A DNA stretch of 64,000 nt, from assembly GCF_030864355.1 (NCBI RefSeq), contig NC_083393.1, forward strand, positions 2,046,001 to 2,110,000, given 5' to 3'. Position 1 is the stretch's first letter; the number at the start of each line of letters is the position of its first letter. A program made the position numbers and the translations under genes. This document shows positions 40,861-53,500 of this stretch, in pieces. The notes below the pieces were generated by a model. It made no database searches. It was not told the DNA's origin and saw nothing but the letters and a program-made list of their open reading frames with translations. Origin of the DNA: Cutaneotrichosporon cavernicola. Lineage: Eukaryota; Basidiomycota; Tremellomycetes; Trichosporonales; Trichosporonaceae.

Positions 40861-43800
40861 TGAGCGAAAACTTGTCCCCTCGCCGATCCTACTATTCCCT
40901 CCCCAAGCGCAGCACCCTGGGTCTTGCCACCGCATCTTCTCTACACCTTCCAAAACGTATTGCCTATAATGGACCGTTGTTTACTGCGCCTTCTGTGATT
41001 TTGTATGCCCACCCATGTCATTCTTTTAGATTTGTTCTAACCATGGTAGCCAGCGATTTCTGAGATGTGTAGTTACGTCTTGGCAGGAGATTGAGGAATG
41101 GTGGCGTTGACAGATATCAGGCACAAATCTCCACAGGGGGTGAATGTCGAGGATTTGGAACCCTGAGTAGTAAACCCCCGCGACGCGCGCGCGTTTTATC
41201 ACCGCCAGCCGCAATAGCCGCACTTTACCGATCTTCTGAACTGGTTGGACGAGGCAGTCAACTCGACCAGCCCGACAGTCCAAACGTCGTTTGCCCATGC
41301 GCTCATCGGTTGGTTATGGAGAGTTCTGCAATTCTAGAGGTGACGGTCGGCCCCACTTCCACTTTCATGTCGAGTTATAACGTGTCTTTATCTTTGTTCT
41401 ACTACAACCTACAAACCAGCAAAGACAGGCAAAACTCTCACCCCGCATCCATCTCTTCGTCCATTAAAGAGAGATCGGGACCATGAGCCGGACTGACAAA
41501 CCATATGATAAGGATGTACAATGGCGGCAATGGATATGAGTCGAAACTCTGAACCGGTCGCGGTCGGATGCTGTTTAGCTGCATCGACGTTCATCCCGCG
41601 GCACCTATGGGGCATCTGTGGTCGCTTCATCGCGCGATTTCCGCGGATCGGGTAGGTTGCGCAACAGTCGAGAGTTGCCTAGGTTCGGCCAACGGAACGT
41701 GGATGAACACATGTTAAGCTGCACTCGCGACTACAGACCGGCTTCATTTCTCAGACCTTCCCAATGCCGCTAAGGGCCCACCCACATCCGGAGGAGTGCG
41801 AGGCAGGAGAATGAGACTATATCCTTGTTACACAGAGGACACACATGCCTGGTTCGAAGGGGCGCTCATGATATGACATGGGTTCCACATTGGCCATTTA
41901 CAATGCCACAATGTACAATGTGCTGACTCTGTACCCTTGGAGGGTAAACCGTTTCTCTGTATTCTCTGGCTTCTCTGAAACGTATGGCTCGGCGCACTCA
42001 CAAGAACGTCGAAATATCTGCAACGGTGGGCACGGAGTAGATGAGCATTGACAGGTCAATTCCACATGGGAGCCAAGAGAGCTGGGCCCGGCTGGAGATG
42101 TACAATGTACTTACAATACCATGGCTCTGAGGGTGACTATGGCGCCCCCAGAACAAGCAGAGGGTGCAGGGTGGGCAGATTCACAATTCCAAGCACTGGT
42201 GCAAGTTGCAAGGTAAGCTGTTCGTCCGTTATATCTACTCCACGTCGACTCCATCGGAACTGAGGATTCGAGGAGTTGTTTCCGGAGGCTACGCTTCCAA
42301 ACGGCGTGGTCCGCATTTAGGTGACTGCAGCCGTAGAGATTAGAATCATTGATCCCATCGATAGCAGACAGTAGAAGGACTTGGACTAGATGCGTGACTT
42401 TCCATATAGGGGCGCCATGCGGCGCGTATGGCGATAGGGGCGCATGAATATCAGTTTCAGACCATTATGGCATTGCGTAGTCCGAATCAGCACAACGTGA
42501 TTCCTTTCGTCAGATCAGAATAAGAGGCAGCACAGTGCCGTGTCTGCCCGAGGATGATGGATATGAGTTGTGAACCCACAGGCTCTCCCAAGGAATATGA
42601 GGTGTGTCAGGCGAATGCCATGCCTGGTGTATCCCCAGCCAGCGTGACCAACTTGGAGAGAATATGGGCTGGATGAACTCGTTGGGCCCCCAACACAATG
42701 GATCGCAATCGAGCCCTCGTTTGGGGCACGCAGGGTTGATCATAAAGACCCCCAACCATGACGTAACGTTTTTGGTGGGCAATCACCATATCTATTTACA
42801 GTAGCCACATACAGCTCCGAGTTTCCAATGCATGCTGCAGCACCACACGGGGATTACGCCCATCTTTGCATCATTGCAGTCTCTGACAGAGCAGAGTTCC
42901 GGCGACCGGTTAGGGCCAGATTCTGAGATCGAGCGAAGCTTCTAGCCCTCCACGATCCACGAAGCCGCTCTTGTCCAAAGTGAATCAATCCGAACAAGTC
43001 GCTTCAGCAATACCTCGGTGAACGCCAGGGAAGAGAGCACTGGATGAGCGCGCCAGCTTCATGAGACGTGTGGGTGGTAATTTTTGTTACCTATTCATCT
43101 ACTTTATCGAAACAATGAGAGATAACGTATGACACTTACCACCAGCAGTTGGTGACCTCGTTCGGAGTCAGAAGGAAAAGGAAGAGGCTCTTGCGTTCAA
43201 GGTGTTGGGAGGATGACTACGTCAAACACTATGTGGTGGCGCCACACCACGTACATCCGCGCGACGTGTATATTCGGAAAGTCGTCTGAACGTGATCCAT
43301 TTGAGCTCAGTACGTACTATATAATCTAGCCCACGAGCCTCCTGCCAGTCAATGTGTGTTTTGCTCCTTCTCTTAGTTACTTGGAGGCAGTCAGCCTACT
43401 TGCCCGTCTCCAGCACTGCCGACCCACAGGTGTATTCCAGTTAAAACACGTTGCCCCTCCGGCAGCCATCGAGTCCAACTGTTCCTTAATAAAAAGAGAG
43501 ACAACAGTGAGATGGTAGAATAGAACCCCTCTCATGAAGTAAGCCGCGGGCGACGACTTACACGCTTGTAGAGGCTTCAATTGGCGGGAGGTGACCTTGG
43601 TCCGGCGTCTGTCCTCACTTGTGGCCTACATTTCCTCACATCACATGCACGCAAACAGCTACATGGAGGACAACCTACAAGAGCTTGTTAGTCGGGGAGA
43701 GTGGTCGAACCGACTTCTGAAATGTCCACTAAAACTGTCGACCTTCAGCAGCCGACTTCCTCCCATCATGCACCACCTACTTTATTCCACTTCCTCGATT

Positions 43801-45694
43801 ATCTCTACCGCCGCTTCCGGCCGCTGATAGGAGATAAAATGGATGGATTGAAAAAAAGAGGACTCCGAGGGGCGGAAAGAGGATAATGGGTAGACGCCGT
43901 ATCGTGGTGCCACTCCCGTTCATCCGCACACTTTGTATATCCGGGCTCCCTGGATTCACAACAGCCCGTTATATATGACGCTGACGGACCTCCTTGTCGT
44001 CGACGTATGTATGACTCATCCTCGTTACTTGGTTTGGACACAGCCCATCCACTTGCCCGTCTTGAGCCTCACTGACTCACGAGTGTCTTACTAATCCCCG
44101 GCATAGCTCTGGTAAGCCTGGTTTGATCCTCAACCACCCTTCCCTACAGATTAACAAATGCCTAGAGAAACCCTATAAAGGAAGGGGATGGCAAGAAAGG
44201 GACCAGGACTGTATGATGTAACCCGCTCGTCAACCTGGAAGGCCATGAAGAGTAGAAACGGTTTGGAGCCTCAAAAGGAAACTCTCATCTGCGTGCTGGT
44301 CCCTCGTCCCAACCTGACTTGGTATATCACTCTTATCTATACTGGTAATCGACATTCAGCTTTGATCTAAACCAACAAGGAACAGAGGATGCTTGGGACA
44401 CACAGTAAGTTGGGGAGGCACGGCCTGCGGCGGCCGCACACCGGAACCGCATTCCCGCCTCACACAGTCCATCAACTCCCACACTCCCTTGGCTCTTTTT
44501 TGCCTACCTACCACGGTCCTCAACCTAGCTGGATTCAACAGACGAGACAGAGGAATATGCCATTGCCCTCTATACGCAGCGGAGGGTGCCACACCAGGCG
44601 GCACATGAATAGTCCCGTCGGAGGCCCGGATCCGTAGCGGTCGGAATTGATGGGGATTGGCGCGCCACGCCCGGACCTTGTCTGGAGGTTCTCTCTAAAG
44701 CCTTCATCCCCACCAAGGCTACCACCGGGATTCATGTATTGGCTTCCATTTCACAAGCTCTGATGTACATGCATAACGAGACGTTCACTTCATAAGCTCG
44801 AGCTTTGGGTGGAGAATATTGGTTGTGACTTTGGAACTGATGGTGCCACTTTGAGAGTGATTTTAGGTTAAGGGATTCAGGGTGTAGATCGCATCCCACG
44901 TCGGAGATGAGACCGTTTAGCCTTTGCTTTGTTACCCTGTCAAAGCCTTACGCAATATAATCCTCCTCAGGGCGGAATACTTTACAACCCGCAACTGTAT
45001 ATTCAACTTGCTTGCTAAGACTTACCTAACACTAGGTTGATTGAGCATACGTGTTTCGCCACCAACTCGCTTCCAAACCATCAGTCCAATGCGGTTGACA
45101 GCAGAGCGTGCCTGGGGAGGGGGAGGGGGTGTCACGTTACGCCCAGGCAGCCCATCAGGTCGTTTCCAGTAGTTTCAAGGAGGATGCATGTACTGCGTTG
45201 TGGTGGTTGCGTATGAGTGGGAGAGTGAGAGAGTGAGAGAGAGGCTGGGGGAATGCTGTCGTGACGTGTGGTTTGAATTGAGTTGAGGTATGGGCTATGG
45301 GCTAAAAGGAGTTGCTGTTAACTCGTTCCCTGAGTGTGGTCTGTATTCAAAATGGTCCTAGTCCAGTCAAATATCAGGTGCCACTACAGGACTGACTAAG
45401 AGCTGTGTTAAACTAGTAACCTTTAATGACCTCTTATGACCTCGTAGAGACCTACAGACGCGCTCAAAATCCAAAACAGCCACACTACTCTCCTCCCTCC
45501 ACCTTGCCTCTCCCCCTCTCCTCCCAGCCCTCCGCCCCACATCCATCCACCTGTAACCAGTCACCGCGACTCGAGTGACGAGTAGCCTAGTTTCCCATTC
45601 TCTCTTCTTTACTCTTCCTCATCCACATCCACATCCCCATCCCTTTAGTCTCTTGTTTTCTCTCTTTCTTTCATTTTCCCTCACTACCACTGTC
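40861..45694. other. Gene-poor interval, 4.8 kb
   Basis: Stops interrupt all frames; the longest ORFs (about 80-130 codons) match nothing I know and cannot be spliced into longer frames. The last 200 bp (about 45475-45690) is strongly pyrimidine-rich and is likely promoter and leader of the AT-hook gene. No tRNA, TIR pair or long repeat was found by eye. Confidence 0.45.
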
Positions 45695-48600
45695 ATGAGC
45701 AGCCAACCACGCTCGGCTCCAAGATGGGCAACTGCCCCTGCAGTCTCACCTCGCAAATCCACATCGGTATCCACTTCATCATCCAACACTCGCACCACTA
45801 CTACCACCTCGACCGCTCCAAAGCCAAAGTCGACCACCAAGACATCCCACCATCAATTGCATCAACAACATGCATCACCTTCCTCATCAACAACCCCTTC
45901 CGCATCCCACATTGCTTCTCACACACAATCGCACTTCTCGCAGCATCCTTCCGTGTTCAAGCTAAACACAACAAAGACTAGTTCGCTTGCATCCTCGCCA
46001 TCGCCAGGAGCAGTTAATAACAATACCCAACAACCTTCCAATTCCACTTCATCCACTCCTCCACAATCCGCCACCCAACACACTTCCAACAACCCATCCA
46101 CACTGTTCCCAAATGGCCTCTCCGCCCAAATCAATGCTTTGACAGCTGACACTGTGCATGTACAAGACACTGTCCCACGCACAGTTCCAATCGCTTCAAC
46201 TCTAGGTGCGCACGTCCCCCCTGACGCACACGCCGCCGCGCCATCAAAGGCGACCACGCCTTCCGCGATTGCTGTCCAAAGCGCCACTGCCGCTTCCCCT
46301 CCCATTCCCTCTCACCAACAGCCCCCAACTCCTCCTTCCTCCTTGGCTCCCACCTCCACTCCCGCCACCCAGCTCCGCATCGACACGACGACTCCAGCTC
46401 CGATGCCGCGCGCGCGCGTAGACTCTCCAGCTTCGGCCGCGTCGTCGAGGGCGCGCGCATCTCCCGTACCCTCGTCCAGCATGAGGCCCATACGCCGACG
46501 CATCGCCGAGACCGAGACACCGCCGCCAGGTCGCAGTAGCACGCCGTTTACGCGTGACCGCGCGTCGTCCGAAGTCAAGCCGATGCTCTGGTCTGATGCA
46601 CCCGAACATGCGTTTGAGGGCGCGCGCTCTGGCTCCGTGACGGGCATTGCGGAGACGTCCGCCAGCACGTCGGCGAATGCGGCGCGCACGACACCTTTAG
46701 AGAGTGCGCCGTCGACACCTGCGGGCTCTACAGGCGCCGCAGCCGCCAAAAAGAAGACGCGGCGCGGATGGAAGGGGTGGGCGATAGAGATTGTTGACGA
46801 GGAGGGCAACAAGTTCATCCGCTCGCCTAGCCCCGAGCCCGAACCAGACCCGACCCAGCCACGGCGCAGGCGTGGGCGACCACGAAAGAACCCATTCCCC
46901 GAGGACCAAGGTGAGTCCAACCCGAACGCGACGCGTGGTGGTTCGCTGTACTGACTCCAGCCTCTCCTGCCATTACCGCTGCGGCCCCTGCCATTAAAGC
47001 TGAGCCCGAAGCTGCTGAAAACGGAATTGCACCTGTTGCAGCTTTGGCAGAAGTGGCTAATCCCCTGCCTGCGATTGGAACAGACGAAGGCGACGTTGTG
47101 GGAGAAGGATCTGGGATCGACGCCAACGTGGCGGACAACGACGGACGCGCTGACGACGGGAACATTGGTGAGTACAGGCGAAGCACCTCCCACATTTTAC
47201 TTGATGCTGACACACACACACCCTTCACACATCACACACACTGGCCATTTCACGCACACGACTTCACTCTGTCATCTAACCACTTCCTCACTCGCTATTC
47301 TGCGCGGAACCCGCGTTCTCACCCTTTCATTCCTATCAAGCAGCCGACGATCCAGGCTCGGACTTGACTCCACCTCCTGAGGAGGATCCCCCTCCGCCAC
47401 CTAAACTTAAGCTGCAAATGGGGCGCCTGGCAACTGGGACCAAGCGTCAACGTGAAGTTGTCGCAACCGCTTCCGCCCCGAACAAGCGTTCACGCCTGTC
47501 GCGAGGTACGACTCCGCCCAGCTACGCGGAGCCGAACGAGAATGTCGACGAACTGTCTCGCCCGGAGGCAGGTCCCTCATCGTCGCGCCATGTGCAGCAA
47601 CCTCCAAAGCCGGACGCGCCTCGCCGTCGTCCTGGCCGTCCACGCAAGTCAGAGCCATCGAAACTGCTTATCGTCGACTCAAGCGATGATGAGGACGAGA
47701 AGCCGGCAGATCTGCCAGACGATCCCATGGACGTGAACGAGGACAGTGGCGCCGACAACGCACGTCCCATGTCTGCTACCAAGCAGGGTGCCACACCAGG
47801 CTCGGCAAGCGGCTCGCACGCGCGGGAAACTAGCACTGCTCGCACCGGCCGCATGTCTGTACTTGCACAGCCTTCCAAGTCTCAGCAGAGAACCTTGCAC
47901 GACTTTGTGGGACACAGAGAAGCTCCAACACCTGCCTCCAAGGGCCGACCCGCGGACCTGAACTCCACTGAAGGTGCCTCCCTTCTTCCAGAAGAGACAG
48001 ACGAGCACCAGATGCGGCGGATGCGCAAGGGCGAAGCTTCAAGGCTCGCGCCTCATCGCGAGCCATCACCAACCGTCCCGCCCAAGCTGACCAGCGTAGC
48101 GGATGAGGCCAGGGCCATCATCGCTGCGTCTAAGGCCAAGGCGGAGAGCGAAGCGAGAGAACAGCGTCATCGCGGGGAGCGCAGCGCCGAGAGTTCGCGC
48201 GAGCCGGAGCGTGCGATGCCGGAACCCGTCATGCGTCACAACCGGGAATCACCGACGCCAGATGGGCAGGGAAAGCAGGAGGAGTCCGAGCGCCACGATG
48301 GTCAAGAATCCATCAGCCTTCGCCATCAGGAACGTGAACGCGAGCTACCACCCGGACACGGACAGCTTCGTTCACGTGAGATCCAGAGCCATGAGCTGCG
48401 CGGCTCACTCGGGCCTGACAAGCGCGACTTGAACGGCCGCGACCGCGACCGTGAACGAGATCGCGACCGTGAACGGGACCGTGACCGTGAACGCGACCGT
48501 GAACGCGACCGCGACCGTGAACGCGACCGTGAACGCGACCCCGACCACGACCGGCAACGTCAATATGGTAACGATGGGGATCGACGCAGCTCTATGTCCC

Positions 48601-49906
48601 GGTACGACGACAGCCCTCGGTTTGATCCTCGCATGGACCGCGACGCCCGTGACCGTCACGTCCCAGACCCTCGATCCAACGGTCACTACATGAATGCACC
48701 GCCCCAGGCTGGGCCGTCGGTTTATCCCCCAGGGCCCCAGTTCTATGGGCATCGGCAGCAGCATGGTCCCCCCCCTGGGCAGTACGGCTACCAGCCAGGC
48801 TTCTACCCTGCTCCGCCGCTGCCTCCAGCGCCACCACACCACCTTCCCCCTCGGCATTCTGGCTATCCGTACGGGTCTTCAATGACCTCTCCCCGCGAAC
48901 ACCCTCGGCCTCTGTACGACGGCTTTTCGGCCCGCGGTCCGCAGGAGGAGTGGTATGGCCACAACGGTCATCCGCCTGGCTACCCTGCGCTTATGCGGGG
49001 ACCGACAGCGCCTGCTGCCCCGCCGCCTTCCGCTCGTCGTCCCCCTACCCAGACGGCTACGCCTCGTTCTCCCGGTACCCAGTCTCCTCGTCTGCACTTG
49101 CCGCCGGTGCGCACATCGCCCTCTGACCATCCTGTTCCACTCCAACGCGAGCTGGGGCCCGACGCACGTATGGACGGCCCTGTCGACAGGCGTGAACCTC
49201 GCGTCGCAGGCTCCGAATATACAGAGCGTGATTTCCATGAGCGCCACGAGATGATGCTGCGCGAGCGCGACAGGCAGCGAGACCATAGCCTAGTCGAACG
49301 TCGGCTGGAGCGCCAGTACCCAGACAGGCAGCGTGAAGGTGAGCAGCTGTCGTACACGAACGTTGTGCCGGCACCCTTTCCCACCGGCCCGCCCTACCAT
49401 GCTCCCGAGCCGCGCCCGCCTCGGATGAGCGCACAGTACCCTACACTCATCCTCGCACCCCCTGGCACTGCGGTGCCGCTTCCGACTAACAAGGCCGAGA
49501 TCCCCTATGCCAAGGAGCATGCGCGGGGATTGGAAGGGCTGGACCCCAGTCTAGAAGACAATGCTCGTGGCTTTGTTGAGAACGTCAAGGTAAGAACGAG
49601 TTGTGTATCTCGTACTGACTCTAGAACAACCTGCGCACGATGGTGGCAACGTACTTCCTGGAGCCGTCTGCTTCCCGCGACGCCTTCCTGGAGCGGATTG
49701 GGCGTGACTTGGCCGAGTTTGGGTGGACCTTGACGGACGCGTCAGACGGCGCGCTGTACTCTCGCAGAGCCGACGCCAGACCCATCGAGAATGGTGGGAG
49801 GGGAGGAATGAATGATCAGCGCGAGTGGCGGCCACCGGTTGGTGTCAGACAGGAGCAGGACCGCCCGCAGTCCACCGACGGGCGGCCGCGCCGTGGTGGC
49901 AAGTAG
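45695..49906 (+). CDS. Large disordered AT-hook protein, probably chromatin-associated
   Basis: Four exons: 45695-46910, 46961-47167, 47344-49589 and 49625-49906, giving 1316 residues. Two AT-hook cores, RGRPRK at about 393-398 and PGRPRK at about 571-576, each sit in an Arg/Pro-rich context and suggest binding to the minor groove of AT-rich DNA. An acidic patch follows the second hook (VDSSDDEDEKPAD). A mid-protein Arg/Asp/Glu tract (nt about 48440-48552) is built of RDRE repeats. A long Pro/Tyr/Gly/His-rich region comes next. The C-terminal ~130 residues look folded (NNLRTMVATYFLEPSASRDAFL, GRDLAEFGWTLTDASDGALY) and may be a conserved domain I cannot name. The N-terminal 250 residues are Ser/Thr/Pro low complexity. 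Role is inference. Confidence 0.75.
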
Positions 49907-50594
49907 AAGGGAGTAGAAAAGTGTGGATTGTCCGATTAGTAGGCTGCAGATTGCTCGGATTAGATAGCCTTATAGCTTGTTTGCAGCCCTGCGCACCAGT
50001 ACACCAGTACACCAGTACGCCATGTCAAGTATTCTATTGCAAAAGTAACGAGGTAACAAAGTAGGATGGTTTGTTTGGTTCCGACACAGTCCCCGGTGTC
50101 CGTCCACGTGGATTTGAGATGAACGGGATCAAATATGATGTGCAATTTGAATTTTGTCTGGCGGGGAAGCTCGTGCGTCACCCCAACCCCTTCACCACCC
50201 CCCACCTTGCCTGCTCCGAGCTCACGACCACTATTCTCTCCATCGCCGTCTCTCTCCTTCCTCCCTTCTCCCTTCTCCTCGCCACCATCCTCCAACAACC
50301 TCTTTGCATCAAAAGTCCTTGTCGACCTCGTCATCTCCCCGTCTCACCACCCGCTCCACGCTTGCCGACTCGACAAACATACCCCTGCATGCGATGGTAA
50401 ACACCGCGCGCGGCACCTAATACTTCCAACCGCTCCACCGACATTCTCGCCGCCGCTTCAAGATCAACAAGGCCTGCTCGCATCACCCCCGCATAACTTC
50501 CGCCACCCGAGCCACCACAGCAATATTTAACCTCCTCGAGGCATCTTCACCCTCTTTCCCACACGTCCTGCCGTCCTCGTCCCGAAGATCCACG
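49907..50594. promoter_or_regulatory. Spacer between AT-hook gene and nucleoporin gene
   Basis: 688 bp between tandem genes. A short ACACCAGT repeat lies near 49996-50020. The 300 bp before the nucleoporin start are rich in C and T and contain no recognisable coding exon. It should hold one terminator and one promoter. Confidence 0.4.
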
Positions 50595-53500
50595 ATGGCC
50601 CGTAACGACTCCAGCACTCTCTCGGGGGCTGTACGCTCACCGCGCCGCTCTCGTGGCCTCGGATTACCCTATACCCGTGAGGGCAACGGGAACGGCGCCC
50701 TTCCCTCGGCGTACCCTCAGCACGGGCTGCGCACGTCGCAGTCCATGTCGAGCCTGCGTCGCTCAGGCTCGAACTCTGAAGGCTTACTTTCGGGCATCAA
50801 GAGCATGTTCTCCCGTCCACTTGCTTGGCTCGCGACGCCGACTAGGCCGCAGCCTCGGCAGGGCCCGCAGGGTACCAAGCGCGACCACCTCTCGCCCGAC
50901 CCCGAGGACCCGCCAAGCCCGTCTACGCGCCGCGCGACCAAGCGCGCTCGACGCGGCTCGGATGACAAGCGCAAATCGCCGAAGCATATCGGGCCGTATG
51001 AGCCCACTACGTCCACCCTTCCCCCGCTCCCCGCGACCATCTCGCTGTCGCGCCCACGCTCCTCGCTCGCCTCTTCCGCAAGCATGCCCTACCTCGACCC
51101 GCCCAAGTCGCTGCTCGGTCCATCGTCGCCGCGCGCGAGTCTGCGTCCGCGTGGCTCGCTCTCGCGTTCCTCGAGAATGGAATTGAGCGCGGACGAGTTT
51201 GGGTTGTCGGCTGGCACCAGTGCGACACCCGACCGTCGTCGCACGCTCAGCGGAGCCCCCGAGGGCTGGAGCCCTATGCGGGATAAGACCCCGCGCGCGT
51301 CGCTGGCTGCACCCCCGTTCGCGCCGGCCTCTGGCTCGCGTGGCATCGCGCGTAGCCAGACTCTCACCAACGTCCGTGCGGACGCGTCGGACGTTAGCAT
51401 GTCCAGTATGCGTGTGGGCAGTGGGTTCGGGACGTTTAGCGGGCGGTCGCGCCTCTTACCCAAGAGCTCGACTATGCGGTTCGACTCCGTGGCCGAGGAT
51501 GACGACGCCATGAGCACTGTATCGGACCGGAACGACGTGTTTGCTGAGCGTGCGGCGCGCCGCGCCGCCCTCACGCCCGTCTCGTCCCGCCTCTCCGTGC
51601 TCCCTGCGCATTCGAAGCCTGCGGCGGAGCCCAAGATGATCTACGTTCCCGGTCGCGGGTTTGTCAAGGCCGCCGAGGCGTCGGTGCCCAAGCCCGCTCC
51701 GAAGAACGACGCTGATCGCATCCTCGAGGCCCTCGAGGCGTCCCGCCACGCGACCTCTTCTCTTCTTCCGCCCCAGTTGGTCGGCGCGTCTACCCGCCAG
51801 CTGCGCAAGGCTATAGCCGTACCGCTCGCGACGTCAGCATCGACGTCCGAGCGTAAGGGCCACAAGGCCGAGTGGCTCAGCCACGGTGGCGGCATCTCGT
51901 CGGCTATCTCGCCATACGGCCGCCGCCGCGCGATAGACATGCAGGCACGCGAGCAGCGCCGCGAGCTCCGCGCCGCCGAATCGGATACGGACGTGTCGGA
52001 CATGGAGGTCGATGGGTCTGCGCTCTCTGTGCGTTCGACGGGAAGCTTGCGCCGACGCAGCACGCGCTCGCGCTCCATGATGAGCATCTCGGAGAGCGAG
52101 GGAGGCGGCTCGGACATGAGCGTGTCGGACGCGCGCTCACCTTCTCCCCGCAGGAGCGGGCGCCGCTCGACGCGAAACGGCAAGAGCCCGGCAGCCGAGG
52201 AGGAGACACCCAAGCTGCGCAGGAGTACCCGCCTCCGTACAATTGAGGAGACCGCGTCGCCGTCGAAGTCCGCGCCACTGCCTCGGAGTAAGCGTGCCAA
52301 GAGCCCCGTGGCGGACGCCACGCCTCGCGCAAGCCGCCGGAGGAAGGCAACCACTCCTCTTTCCGAGATCTCGCCCGAGCCGGCCGTCGCGGCTGCTGTC
52401 CCAATCATCAAGGAGACTGCCCCTTCGCCTATTGCTTCCTCGAGCTACCATGTCCGCGACGACTCTGTGCCGCGCGAGCGCTCCAGCCTCCGTGCTGGGC
52501 CCACGCGCAATCGGCAGCACCAGGGGGCGGCAAGCTACACCTCGTCGCGTGCGACCAGCCCTGGCGCAGGCGGCGGTGGGCGCTTCTCCGCGCGCGAGGA
52601 GGACCTGCCTGACATGGATGAGCTGGAGAAGTTGTCAAAGCAATCGACGGCCAATTTCTCGGGCTTCTCGATGCCGAGCTTCCCGACGTTTGAGAAGAAG
52701 GCCGAGGCACCCAAGGAGCCGAAAGAGAACGGGCAGTTGTCCAGCCGCATCGCCGTCGCACCACAGCAGCCGGCGACTGCCCTAAGCCTTCCTAGCTCGG
52801 GTCTCAAGCCTCTGGGTAACCGGATCGGCTCGACTCGGCCGAGGGCGAGCTCTCCTCTCGCCTCCAGCTCGTTCATTGCTGAGCCCGACTCGCCGCAGAC
52901 CAAGGAGCATGTGAAAGAGGCGTCAAAGGAGCCTCAGGCTCCGCCTGCCGGCGGCTTCTTCTCGTTCTCGGGCTCTGCTGCGTCCACGCCTGGCCTCACG
53001 CCACCCATTGCCGCCGGTTCTACCTCTGACTTCTTCGCGCCACCTAAGAGCCCCATTAAGTCTTCCAGCCTCGGCCTCGGCAAGCCGTCAACCCCTCCCT
53101 CTGGTGGTATCCCTAACTTTTTCGGCGGTACGACCACGCCCACCGCGCCTCCGCCCAAGGCGCCTTTGTTCGACTTTGGCAACATCAAGCCTGCAGAGAC
53201 TATCAAGGCCCCGGAAAAGCCAGTCGAGAAGCATTCCAGCACTGCGCCCTTCTCGGTAAGAGATTCACTGGAAACCATTCAAGGTGAGCTGACAGTACAG
53301 TTTGGTAAGCCTAGGACTCCTGTGACTGGCACGGAGACACCCCAGGGGCCGTTGTCCTTGGCAGCCCCGTCCGCTCCCTCGGACAAACCCGATACCACGC
53401 CCAACGCGTTCGTCTTTGACGTTAACAAGCCTGCCGACAAGCCCGCGGACGCCCCCAAGGCTACATTTAGCTTTGGTGCGCCGCCTGCTCCGCCTGCGGA

